Positions 45,741 to 56,584 of a stretch of 64,000 bases of DNA are shown in pieces. This DNA is from Monarcha castaneiventris obscurior. Its lineage: Eukaryota > Chordata > Aves > Passeriformes > Monarchidae. Every line of letters starts with the position of its first letter. The first letter of the stretch is position 1. The stretch is taken from the NCBI GenBank assembly GCA_026261815.1, contig JAMPIT010000300.1, forward strand, positions 620,001-684,000, written 5' to 3'. Under the pieces are notes generated by a model. The model ran no database searches and had not been told where the DNA came from. It worked only from the letters and a program-made list of their open reading frames with translations. A program made the position numbers and the translations under genes.

Positions 45741-47857
45741 GCAGAGCAAGGGGGTGGGGAACACGAGCCAGAGTGCCCTGTGTTTGTCCATCTGAGCAGG
45801 GGCTGACAGCGGGGACCTGTGCCAGAGAGGTGTGAGCTGCCAGCTGTGCAGCGGGACCACAGCTCACAGCTCTCATGCTGGAGGGTTTTGTCGGTGCTAG
45901 CTCCCACTCTGGCTGGCCAGAGCCTGTGTCTGATACTCAAGAGTTGCTCTCAGCAGGTTTTCACTCTCAGCTGCAGTGGACAGGGAATGCCTTGCAGTTC
46001 AGAGGGAGCTGTGCTGTCCTGTCCTTGCCTGTGTGGAGCCCTCACCTGACCCTGTGCTGGGTGGCCCTGCACCAGCTTTCGTGCCCGGCTGGTTTGGCCA
46101 CTGCAGGTCTGTGGGCAGCTCCTTGGTGCTCTGGGTCTTGGCCATGGTTCCTGGAGCAGGCTTTGCTGGCTCCTTGACCTTCAGTTGTGTGCTGGCTGCT
46201 GGTCTCCCTCTCTGAGGCTCCGTCCTCTGCTCATGTGAGGAGAAGCCCCTCCAAAGCCACCTCTTTAAAGGCAGACAGTCCCACCTTTGCTGTTCCCTTG
46301 CCTGCTAGTGCTGCATTGCACCTGAGCAGCCTCCCTGAGCTCCCTGGAGCAGTGGGCACTCACTGAGTTCCAGCCAAGCTGGACAGCCTGCCCCTGAGGA
46401 GCTGTCCCTGGCCCTGTGCCATCATCCCCTCCTGGCTCGCTCACCTTGATATCCTTGCTCTGACAGGTTATTTCTGGCTCGTGGCCCTTCCTCACAGAAG
46501 TGGTCAGTGTTTGATACTGCCTTGGCAGGTGAGGGGACAGAGTGGGCAGCACCCTGTTGTTGCTCGCAGGCTGCTCCCCATCACAGATAGCCAAACCCAT
46601 GATGTGTTTCTGAAAAACTTCCATAAATATCTGTCTGTGCATGATTGCAAATACTATTCTGCTGTAATACAGACATTATCCCACTTGCTGTCAGAAAGAA
46701 GTTATAATTTAAATATCCCCTGTGATAACAGGTTTAACAAATATATCTAAATAAATGTAAGCAGCTAGTAACTGGAAACCCCTGAACTTAGAGATGTGAC
46801 TGAACTGCAAGGGGAAAACTGTTTAGGGCCCTTGTGAGTTAAAGGTTTGTGATATTTGCACTGCTGCAGAAGCCAAAAGCTGACTTTACAAGTGGGAAAA
46901 ATATTAATGTGTTTAAATGAAACAAACTCCTATTTCTATCCCCCTGGTAAATCCTTACAATGAACATACTTGCTTTTAGAGGGCTTTAAAGTTTGAAATA
47001 TGAATGCCGAAAAGAATGTGACTTTTTGCAGCACAGATCAAACATTCTGCAGAGTTTGGCAAAAGCTGCATTTCTACAGTGAGGCTCAGGACTTACGGGC
47101 GTGAGTATTTCCAGAGCAGGAGCGTGGAGCTGCACTTGCTGACACTCACACATTCTTGCATTGTGTTTCAACCATGTCTCCTCTCTCCTCCTCCATGTCA
47201 GAGATGGATCTGAACCAAAATGTCCAGTCTGCCTGTTCCTGCCTCTCCAGGGAAATTCCTGGAATCTGAATCTTGAGCATGACTGGAATTTGTGTTTAGA
47301 TTAGAGATGGAATAAAAGGCTGAATTTGGATCTGTCTGGGTTTTTGAGATGATGATGATGATGGCACGCTGCTCATCTGGGTGCAGCCTGGCCCCTTCTG
47401 CAGGTACAGCTGTGTCAGAGCAGGGGGTTTATGGAGGTGCAGCAGAAATCTGTCCTCTACCCTGGCTCCTGGTGATGCTGCAAACCAGCTCTGGCATCAG
47501 TGACTTGCAAGACACTGAGATTGGCCACATTTCTCCCAGCTAGAGCAGGAGACCTGGACTGCCAGAAAGCAATTTGTGACCTCCTGGAAGCACAGCCAGG
47601 CATGGAGGACATTGCAGGGTTGTGTGCATCAGGCAGAACAAGCAGTGCCAAATTTCTCTCTGCTAGATGTTGTGGTGACCTTCAGGAGATCACTGTGATG
47701 TTTTGCACTGGAGTGTGCGGCTGAACCTCTTCTGTGCAGTGTTTGAGGGCTGCTGGCTCTGGGGAAAGGATTTTCTTTCTTGTCATACTAATCTTCATGA
47801 GAATAAAGTCCATGTTGTCACCCTCCAGGAACCCTCCTGCAGCACGAAGGAGAGCGC

Positions 47858-48036
47858 TGTCATTGGTACAGGCTGCCCAGGGCAGTGGTGGTATTGCCAT
47901 CCCTGGAGGTGTTTAAAAGCCATGTAGATGTGACACTTGGGGACAGGGTGTGGTGGTGGCCACAACAGTGCTGGGGCAGTGGTTGGACCTGATGATCTTA
48001 GAGGTTTTTTCCAACATCAGCCATTCTCCAGTTCTG
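47858..48036 (+). mobile_element. CR1 LINE 3' fragment
   Basis: This is a + orientation CR1 end: CAGGCTGCCCAGGGCAGTGG, CCATCCCTGGAGGTGTTTAA, AAGCCATGTAGATGTGACAC, GGACCTGATGATCTTAGAGG, and a TTCCAACATCAGCCATTCTC tail. It lies about 310 bp upstream of FGF18 exon 4, the mobile element nearest an exon in the window. Confidence 0.92.
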
Positions 48037-48320
48037 TTAGCACTGGGCTGATGTTGCTGATGAGGTTGGTGTGGACAGACGGAGCCCACAGGTGTGTTGG
48101 TCATTCTGTGCTAAACCAGCTGTAAATTGGAAGTCTCTGTGTGGGAGTGAGTGGCATGGTGCCAGCCCTGCACTGCACCAAGCCGTGAGCACGGCCGCTG
48201 GGTATCCCCGGGGCTGTCCCTGTGCAGAGCACCCCGGCGTGGTGTGGGTCAGCCGGGCAGTGAGACAGGGCCCTGGGGAGCTCTGTGCCCTGTGACCTCA
48301 TGGGACCACGTTGGTAAATG

Positions 48321-48345
48321 CTTTCTTTTCTTCTTCCTTTCCAAG
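48321..48345 (+). other. Splice acceptor of FGF18 exon 4
   Basis: A pyrimidine-rich tract (CTTTCTTTTCTTCTTCCTTT) ends in CCAAG. The acceptor is AAG rather than the commoner CAG, but it is the only site that keeps the frame with exon 3. Confidence 0.9.
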
Positions 48346-48452
48346 CCCAGCTTCTAGTGGAAACAGACACTTTTGGCAGTCAAGTCCGGATCAAAGGGAA
48401 GGAGACAGATTTCTACCTTTGCATGAACAGGAAAGGCAAGCTAGTGGGGAAG
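48346..48452 (+). CDS. FGF18: FGF18 coding exon 4 (partial CDS)
   Basis: This exon supplies the last two bases of the split alanine codon and 35 further codons: [18 protein letters not shown], then [18 protein letters not shown]. It corresponds to human FGF18 residues of about 84-119 and forms central strands of the FGF beta-trefoil, including the conserved FYLCMN motif with its core cysteine. Length (107 bp) and phase (1 in, 0 out) fit the middle exon of FGF genes. The acceptor is a long pyrimidine tract ending CCAAG, and the donor is GTAAGT. A second AG lies five bases into the exon, and using it would shift the frame. The next exon, which should begin with a PDGTSKEC-like sequence, is not in the remaining 15.5 kb. 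Compared with human as I recall it, only a conservative Glu to Asp change (KETEFY to KETDFY) is evident. Confidence 0.97.
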
Positions 48453-48458
48453 GTAAGT
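48453..48458 (+). other. Splice donor of FGF18 exon 4
   Basis: The donor is a consensus GTAAGT directly after the codon for the last lysine of KLVGK, between codons (phase 0). Confidence 0.92.
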
Positions 48459-51400
48459 GTTTCCTATTAATTCATTTGTAACCTGAGTGTTACCTTCAGC
48501 AGCCTCCTCACGGCTGTAACGATGTGTTGGAGCTTCGCCTGTCAGGCTCAAATGAGAAGCAGGACGGGGGATGTGGGGTTTGCAGGGCAGCTCTCGCTGT
48601 CCCAGGGGCTCCCCTGAGCGTTCTCCCGAGCCTCCCCCAGCGTCAAACGAACCCTGCAGCCTCACGGGGCTCTGCAGCAGTGCTGCAGGTATGGGCAGGG
48701 TCGTGCCTCATGTGAGATGTCACCTCAGCATCCCAGTGCCACGGCCACCTCCACAACACCTTCCTCACCCGATCTCTCTTTGGGGGGACATTCAAATATG
48801 AATTTCCTCCAGAATTCCTTTTGGGAGAAATTCAGAATAGAAGGGCAAGCAGAGCACTGTGCTGGTGGTTGGTGCTGGGCAGAGAAGGCTCCTTCCTCAC
48901 AGCCAGGGGCCAGGGAATGGCGTGGCACAGCCAGGGCTGGAATCTGAACATCCTGCTGGGTCTGGGCCTCCCACTCCCAGCGTTACAGGAATGCTTTACT
49001 GTGGATGCCCCCCCAATGGAAGCATGTTCAGTGTGTTCACCCTTCCAGCTTAACTTCTGTGCTGAAGTAGTATTTTTTGTGTTTTAACTTGTCTTTGTAG
49101 TTCACACAGTCCTTCTGTATTGTTGGCAAAGCTGGGGGCTTGTCAGCCGGGCAGAGGCTTGTGCAAAGCTGAACTGCCACCAAAAAACAAATGTCAAATA
49201 AAATATTCCAGCCTTCAAACCTCTGCTATACTCACTTTGCACCACCAGGAATTCAAATCTAGCATCTTTGTGGCTGTGAAAAAGGGAAGCTGAGTTTTGT
49301 TTTGAGTCAAGGCAGTGAAAGCCATGCTCCCAGAAACCAGAAACCAAATGGCTCTGATGAAAAATTATTTACTATTGCGGTCCCAGGAGTGACACCTGTG
49401 GGACACTGCCTTCCCTGGAGGATCGTTCCCTCTCCCACTTGTGTTTCCTTGGGCAGCAGATGCTCTGTGGAAGCTAAGCCCAGGCTGTTTGCTGCCAGCC
49501 AGAGCCCTGTGCCTGACCTGCTTTGGAGCTGCCTGTCAAGGCAGGAGGCATCCAGGGCACTGCTTAAAATCAGGGAGAAATGGAAATCAGTGCTCTGGGA
49601 CGGCTGGAGCAAAGCAGCCAATTCTCTCTGCTTCCTGCACTGGTGCCACCACCCTGTGTGAGACCCCACTGTTTGCTCTTGGACAGGGAAATTAATTGTT
49701 TTAACTGGTTTAGACCACATTGTATGCTTTTGAAAGTTGCACTGGACACAAACCTGCCTTTGATTTTTTTGTGCCTTAATTTTCCATCCTTTAAACGTGA
49801 TTATGACATTTTCCCCTGAAATGTTACAAGGATAATTTTGTTAATGTTTGCGAGGTGATACTAGTCATGGAGACCTTAGAAACACTCAGATGTGGTAAAA
49901 TGAGCACAAAATCCTACCTTTTTCTTCAGCAGATCTTGCCCCACGTGGGTCAGCAGTGGCACAGGGCAGCCCATGGCCTGTTCTGTTTGGCACTGAGTGA
50001 CCAGGAGCATCCTGGCAAAGTCAGCACCCGTTTTTCCAAACATGCAGTATATTTGTATGTAATTAAGGCTCATCCCTTCATTTGGCCTACTGGGCACTGA
50101 GGCAGGACAGTTCTTTAGCCTGTCACCTTTCAGGCAGCGTGAACCTTTTTCTTTTTCCCCCGACGTGCTTTTCATAGTGTTGCATTGGCAAATGCTTTGT
50201 TACAAAGAATAAATAAGTCTATTCCTGTAAGTAGTGCTGCCTTCCCACCCCAGCCTGTGACAAGTTCCTGGAGCAGCCGACCTGGGCCGGAGGGAACTTG
50301 GCGTTGGGAAGGAAAATGTTCCAGACGTGTTGCCCATATTAACAGCTTCTCGTGAGCAAAAAAAGAAAACAATAGCATGTCTTCTTGATACCAAGGAGTG
50401 TGGTTTTAATTAGTGTCATAGCTTCAGCTCTCTTTGTGGCAAGAGTTTGAGGGAATGCTTTTTAGCCTGAATGCTCTTAAACAGCTAGTAAACCCCAAAG
50501 AAAACATGAGATAAAAGTCACGCCTGGGCTTATACAAATATTTAAGTTCAGTCTGGGGGTGGAGGGGAATGAAGCCCACGAAGGGATTGTTCCACGATTG
50601 TCCTGATACGTTCGTCTGGCAGGAGAGGAGCCATGGGACCAACCCAGGCCTTTTTTCCTGCTCATTTCCTATTGCCTGACACTGCATAATCCCCAGCAAG
50701 AGCAGCACATGCCATCTGGCTGTGTTCTCCTCCTCACTCAGCACTTTTGGATCCCCCCCAGCTGAAAACCTGCTTTGAGTTTAGTCCCTTTTGTGTCCCA
50801 TAATCACCTACAGAGAGTACCACGGTCAGGAGCAGGTTGTTGTTGTTGTTGTTCTCAGCCGGAACTGGTGATGAGCACAAGCTCCAGAGACAGACAGGGC
50901 TTTTCCCCACCTTGGAGCTGGTTGTGTTGCAGGGAAACAGATTAACCCCCTGGGGTTAAGAAGAGCAGCGTTTGTGTGTTTATATTTATTTCTGATAATT
51001 TCACCCCCACCAGAGTTTCCCAGCAGAGCCATCTGATGGAGCCTGCTCAGGAGCCCCAAACCTCGGGGGTTTTGCCTCTCTCAGGCGTTGTGTGTGTGTG
51101 TTCACAGCCAGTAGTGACCAAAGGGCTCAGAGCTGTTTTGGGCAGGCTCCTGACTCTATGTACCAGCAGCTGCTGGGGTCCCTGGCACTGTGTGTGGTGC
51201 TTTGGAAAACTGCAGACAGGGGAGGTGTTGCACAGCAGTGACTTCTCTGTTAAAGGTGAGCAGCGCCCGGGGAAAACAGACTGGAGTGTGGTTTTTTGTG
51301 GATTCTTGGTGTTGTATTGAAGAAGGCCCAAGAAACGTATGATTTTATTTCTTTTTACTTCTGCCCATATGTTTCTTTGCCTATGGGTTTTTGGTGCTAC

Positions 51401-51473
51401 ATAAAAATTGTAGGTCCTGAGATTTCTGGTCTTCCTGAAGTTTTCTATGGACCACTGAACTTTATTATAAAAT

Positions 51474-51830
51474 AAAGAATGGTTTGGGTTAGGAGGGACC
51501 TTAAAGCTCATCCTGTTCCACCTCTGCCATGGGCAGGGACACCTTCCACTGTCCCAGGCTGCTCCAAGCCCTGTCCAGCCTGGCCTTGGAATCGTGCAGG
51601 GATCCAGGGGCAGCCACAGCTTCTCTGGGCACCCTGTGCCAGGGCCATCAAAGTAAAGAATTTCTTTCTTATATCTGGTAGAAATTTACCTACTTTTGGT
51701 TAAAGCCATTACTCCTTGTCCTATTGCAACAGGTCCTGCTAAAAGGTTTGTCCCCATCTTTCTTTAACCTCTTTTAAGTACTGAAAGGCTGCAGTAAGTT
51801 CTCCCGAGAGCCCTCTCTTCTCCAGGCTTT
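51474..51830 (-). mobile_element. CR1 LINE 3' fragment
   Basis: This is a reverse-complement CR1, one of the longer copies here. It starts with AGAATGGTTTGGGTTAGGAG, passes through GGGCAGGGACACCTTCCACT, AAAGAATTTCTTTCTTATAT and CCATTACTCCTTGTCCTATT, and ends in the CTCTCTTCTCCAGGCTTTAT segment. It has no coding capacity. Confidence 0.94.
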
Positions 51831-52652
51831 ATGGTGGGAATCATACCACAAGGAGAAAGATTAAAATAAGAAAATTCAGAACAAGAATGCCAGCTGCTTT
51901 TCTGAGAAACTTTTCTGTCTTTTTAAAAAAATTATTAATCCTGTTTATTTATCTCAGGCTTCTTACAAACACAGGGGGAAGAGCACTCTGAAAGGTGCAG
52001 TTCTCCTTCCAAGGAGAGGCACAATGTGACTTGTCCGCTTGTGACAAGGCACAAGGCACAAAGTCATCTAGAACACAAGAACTCTGAATACTGTCAGTAA
52101 TTCAGTGCTAGGGGCAAAGAGGAGCTGATGGTCTCTTTGGAGGAGCTCTCGAGTGTCTAACTGGTTCTCCCGGGGAGTCCTTCTGTGGTTCTTCTCTCTG
52201 CCTCAGCTTCTCTTATCTCGTGCATTGAGATAAGGCCATCAGTGAAGTGGAGATCTCGTGTTTGCTGAAGGCTGGCACAGGTAAGTCTTTGAAGTCTCCC
52301 AGAGCGAGGAATGGCAGCCTGGGTTGAGCAGGTGGCTCTTAGCTGAGCTTGGCTCCAGCTGCCCTTGCTGAGCCTCTCCTTACAGCACATCCAGGCTTCT
52401 AGAACTGCAGGATGCTGCAGATACTGCCTTTCCCTGCCTGTCCTGTCCTCTGGCAGGAGAGTGTTGGCCATCAGGGCTCTCTGTGAAGCCTGAACCTTCA
52501 CATGATGGCCAGAGCCTGCCCCTCCTTTAGGGCCGGGGTTGGTGGCGGCTGCATGGAGAGCAGGGCAGAGCAGCTCCTGACCCCTGGCACTGTCTCCAGG
52601 GAATTCCCTGTGGTTCCCTGACATCCAGATGGGGTGGGATGAGGCAGTCTGG

Positions 52653-52690
52653 TCAGTGCTGCTGCTCAGTGCTGCTGCTCAGGCTGCAGC
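52653..52690 (+). repeat. 13-bp tandem repeat
   Basis: TCAGTGCTGCTGC occurs twice exactly, followed by a variant TCAGGCTGCAGC. Confidence 0.9.
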
Positions 52691-54660
52691 AGGTGTCCGT
52701 GGGGAGAGTATTTCACACTCCCACCTTCTTTCAAAGGTCCTCAGTGATCTGGTGTCCACACACCCTCAAAATCATAGTACTATAGGGGCATTATTTTTGT
52801 AAAAGCATTTCAATGCGTTTGATTTTATTCCTCCGTTCTCTGAGCTGAATGTGAGCAGTGGGGAAAGGCTGTCTGGTGAAGGGTAGGGAGCTGTGGGCAG
52901 CTGGGTGGCTGAGGCAGAGCTCCAGACTGGTGACAGAAAATTTGGGTGCCTTCTGGGGACGTGTCCCCTGGCACCACGTCTGCAGCACTGGAGCCCTCCC
53001 AGTGCTCCCAATGAGCAGCGCTGGGCTTTGTTTCCCAAGCACAGTCTGGCTCCTGAAAAAGGCTGTGCAAAGCGTGGCTGTGCCAGGGGCATGTCCTTGG
53101 TGCAGGGGGCAGGAGGTGGCATGGCTGTGCTGGCCACCAGGGCCTCTCCCCAGCCCTGACCAGCACCACTGTGCTGGTACCACTGACAGCAGAGACCTGC
53201 CTCTCAGACACGGCATTTTTTCTGGTGTGATAACTGCTTTCCAAGCCAATATATTTCTTAATGTTACCAGAAAGTTGCTAATACCATATGGCAAGGCTCT
53301 CTGTATTTTTGCAGGACAACAAACAAATTGTTGCTAGATGCCAGACAGCTCTGGCAGAGCTTTATCACTGATGCCTGCCAGCAGTAGCCTTTAGGGGATA
53401 GTAATAATTCGGGGTTGTTTACATTACAGCTTTAAAATAGGGGTTTTCTTGAAGCATGTGTGTGTTTAGTCAGGAAAGTTGGCTAAAAAACTATTACAGC
53501 ATCAAAGACTGAAGGTGCCCAGTGTGGCCTGTAAATGTGCTCTTGGCCTCTGCAACTCCTCTGGCCCCACGGGAGAAGGAGCTGTTGTGTCACAGGAGCT
53601 GGGGGCTTCAGTGGGAGCCACCCTCTATGGGGCGAGGAGACACCAGGGGATTCTCCAAAGCCTTTTTACTGCACCTGGAGCAGATTTTCATCAGTTGGCT
53701 TTGGCTGAGAGTGAGGTGAAGCTTTCTTGAAAAGCTGTCTTTGAAAAGCTGCTGGTGGAGAACCCATTGCTCACTGCAGGGCCGGGGGCTGAGACAAGGA
53801 CACTGAGGGGTGAGCCCCGAGCCTGGTGCCCTTTGTGTGCCTCAGTCCTGCGTTTGGGTGCCAGTGTCTCTGGTGCCTGCCCATGCCAGGGCCATCCCGG
53901 GAGCCAGGGGTGCTGCAAGGGGCCGGGAAGTGCGTGGGGAAGGCAGGGGCACCCGGGGTGTGCAGTTTTGAACTGATGCAGTAGATGAGGTGTTTGCCCT
54001 CCTCAGCTTGTGTATTTAAAACCACACCTAACTGCACCTTGGATTTGGGGCAGGACTCTCAGTTTCATGGGGCTTGATGCTTATCCAGAATTTTTCCAGG
54101 AGTTGCACAGTATTCGGGTTGCTTGAAAGGGGCTCGTAAAACCTAACAATTTCTGGGGCTGAATGCTGAATTTGCAACATGAACATGAGCAGGATTGGCG
54201 GGGTGTCGGGTTTAACAGCACACGTTTTGCGGATCTCTCTGTGACATGTTCAGCCATAAACCATTCCGACTTGGCATCTCATGTGAAAGCAAAACTTGAC
54301 ATGGCTCTTGCTGGATCTTACTCAGATCTCGTTTTGAACTGTGGTCTGGGTCTTTGCTCTCCTGTGAGTTTGTTTTAGTTTAAGTCATCTAAATAAACAC
54401 ATGCCGTGGACCCTGAAGCCAAGAAACCTTGGAGCCTGCCGTACTTTGGGCAGGGAGACCTGATCCAGAACTGGTCTCAAGGGTCCAGAGATCTGGAATC
54501 AGGGCCTGCAGGATTGCAAAGGTCTTTAAATCAATGAGATGAAAAAAGCACTTTTATTTTGATTGGGCCATCAGAATCTTCTGCATTCACTTGATCAGGC
54601 TTTTTTCTTGCAACCTGTGGAAAAAAATTTGAATTATTGATCTGAAAATTTAGAAGCTGA

Positions 54661-54743
54661 GATTGTCCCACTCTGCTCTGGGCTGGGGCAGCCTCACCTC
54701 CAGCGCTGGGGCAGTTTTGGGCACCAAAATATAAGAAAGTCAC
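54661..54743 (+). mobile_element. CR1 LINE internal fragment
   Basis: An isolated internal piece matching the CR1 stretch at about 6722-6795: GATTGTCCCACTCTGCTCTG, GGCTGGGGCAGCCTCACCTC, CAGCGCTGGGGCAGTTTTGG, then a CACCAAAATATAAGAAAG end. Neither CR1 terminus is present, so it is a remnant of a rearranged copy. Confidence 0.85.
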
Positions 54744-56313
54744 CTTTTAGCCATATGTGAACATCTCCAGTTAACTTAAATTTCTCAGCACAGCCATAAT
54801 TCTTCAAGTGTTTGCTCTGAAATAAAGCAAATGGTCCTTTTATTAAAAAAAAAAATATCTTCATTATATTATTTTTGTGATAAGGACTTGTAGTTGTTCT
54901 GCTGGGGATGTGAGCATTGTGTGTCCAGGCTGTGTCCGGTCATCAGAGAGCTGTGTAACACCTTTACAGATTTATTGTGATTTCTCTTTAGGAAATGTTA
55001 TGTTTCCTTTGGATATTCCTAGGAAGCCCTGGTTCTCTCTCAGACTGAGCTTTGCACAATCAAGGTTCACTAGCAGACCAAGCTTGTAAGCTAGACCACT
55101 GAATCTTTTCCTTATCCCGTGGCTGGAAGCCGTCTATCCCCTTCCAGGGAGGAAAACCATCTTGAAAGCTGTGTGATAATTTAATTTAATCCTTGCTGTG
55201 TTCAGGAAGCAAGTGTCACCATAAAGGTGCTGACATCCTGTCCCCTGTGTTTCGTGGTGGCTGCAGCTGTGTGTCCTGTTGGAATATTTCAGTTCCCCAA
55301 GGTTTAATGTTAATTAAAATTAGTGATGGGGATCCCTGAGCCCTGGTCATGCCTCGCCTTGCCTGGGTGGAGTGGGTGTGCTGCTGAATGCATCTGGTGC
55401 TGACAGTTATCAAGTTGGATTTAATTGCCTTCCTCAGAGCATGTCATCTCCTAAGTACAATTTGTTGTTGGTCGTGAGCATCTGTAACATGAGGGTGATG
55501 TTTCTGCTCAGCATTCCTTAGCAAATACACTGTTTAACTGCCAGAAGGAACAAAGCAGTGCAGCCCTCTCTCTCTCAAACGGAGGCAGCTGACATCACGT
55601 TCAGGGGACTCCTGCTCTTCAAGGACTGTTTCTCCTTGGCTTGCAGTTTGGTTTTGGATAGGAGGTGAGAAAAAAGAGGCTATTTTTGCAGTGGAGAATA
55701 AAACCTGTGCTCTAACAGGAGCAAAATAGAGTCTATTTGATGTGGCAGTTACAGAACTATTTTTAAGGTCAAAGAAAAGGAGATCTTGCTTAAACACGTT
55801 TTTGTTCTTGAGATTTTCTTACATGGTCTTTTGGATACCCAAAGACACAAAGTTTTCCTGAGGGAGGACAAGTCTCAAGCCTTGCATTTGCTGCACAGGG
55901 ATGGAAGGTGGTCACTCACAGGCTGGACCAAATCTGGATGATAATTTTTTATGGATGGCACTTGATGATGGATTTCTCTCTTCTTAGTAATAGAACTTGA
56001 CACAAAGGGAACTAATGCCATCCTGCATACAAGCAATGACCTTTTTTGGTTCTAAATTCCCCCCATTTCAGCTTGCCCCAGGGAACGTGGTGTCGCTACT
56101 GGAATGTTGGCTGGATGAGATTGCATTTGTTTGAAATGATAACTTACAAAGTCAGTGTGCGTGTTTATTTAGTGTGAATAAATCTGGGACTGACCCAGGA
56201 CTTGCTGTGAGGTCAGCAACTGCTCCAATCCCGTTATCCTGCTCCATTCATCATCTACACCTGATGTTTTAAACAATTTTTAAAGAAAAAGTTTCCTATA
56301 GTGGCACAACTCT

Positions 56314-56584
56314 CTGTATCCCAGGATCACTGAGGTTGGAAAAGCCCTCCCAGCCCATGGAGTCCAAGCTGTGCCTGATGCCCACCTTGTCCCCAGCCCG
56401 GAGCACTGAGTGACACCTCCAGCCCTTCCTTGGACACCTCCAGGGATGGGAACTCCACCTCCATGGGCAGTCCATTCCCATGTTTAACAAATTCCTCCTG
56501 ATGTCCAGCCTAAACCTCCCCAAGCCTGAGTCTCTGTCCTCTCGTCCTGTCACTCGTTCCCAGGGCGAAGAGCGACCCCCACCT
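56314..56584 (-). mobile_element. CR1 LINE 3' fragment, different subtype
   Basis: A reverse-complement CR1-like element: ATCCCAGGATCACTGAGGTT, AAAGCCCTCCCAGCCCATGG, CACCTCCAGGGATGGGAACT, TTCCTCCTGATGTCCAGCCT and AAACCTCCCCAAGCCTGAGT. It differs in sequence from the other copies in this window, so it belongs to another CR1 subfamily. Confidence 0.88.

Larger units (their letters stand above)
23251..48345 (+). other. FGF18: FGF18 intron 3 (complete, 25,095 bp)
   Basis: This interval lies between two in-phase FGF18 exons and is therefore intron, of phase 1. It holds a CpG-rich block (about 24.1-25.4 kb), an AT-rich homeodomain-core-rich block (26.0-26.5 kb), a G-rich hexamer array (28.8-29.0 kb), an AT hairpin cluster (36.7 kb), a TATA-like motif with CpG-richer sequence (37.3-37.7 kb), CR1 ends near 30.2, 33.9, 38.0, 42.1 and 47.9 kb, and short tandem repeats at 40.5 and 42.2 kb. 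The stretches 30.3-33.8, 34.0-36.7, 38.2-40.4 and 43.2-45.4 kb show nothing I can name. I did not recognise any nested gene. Confidence 0.93.
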
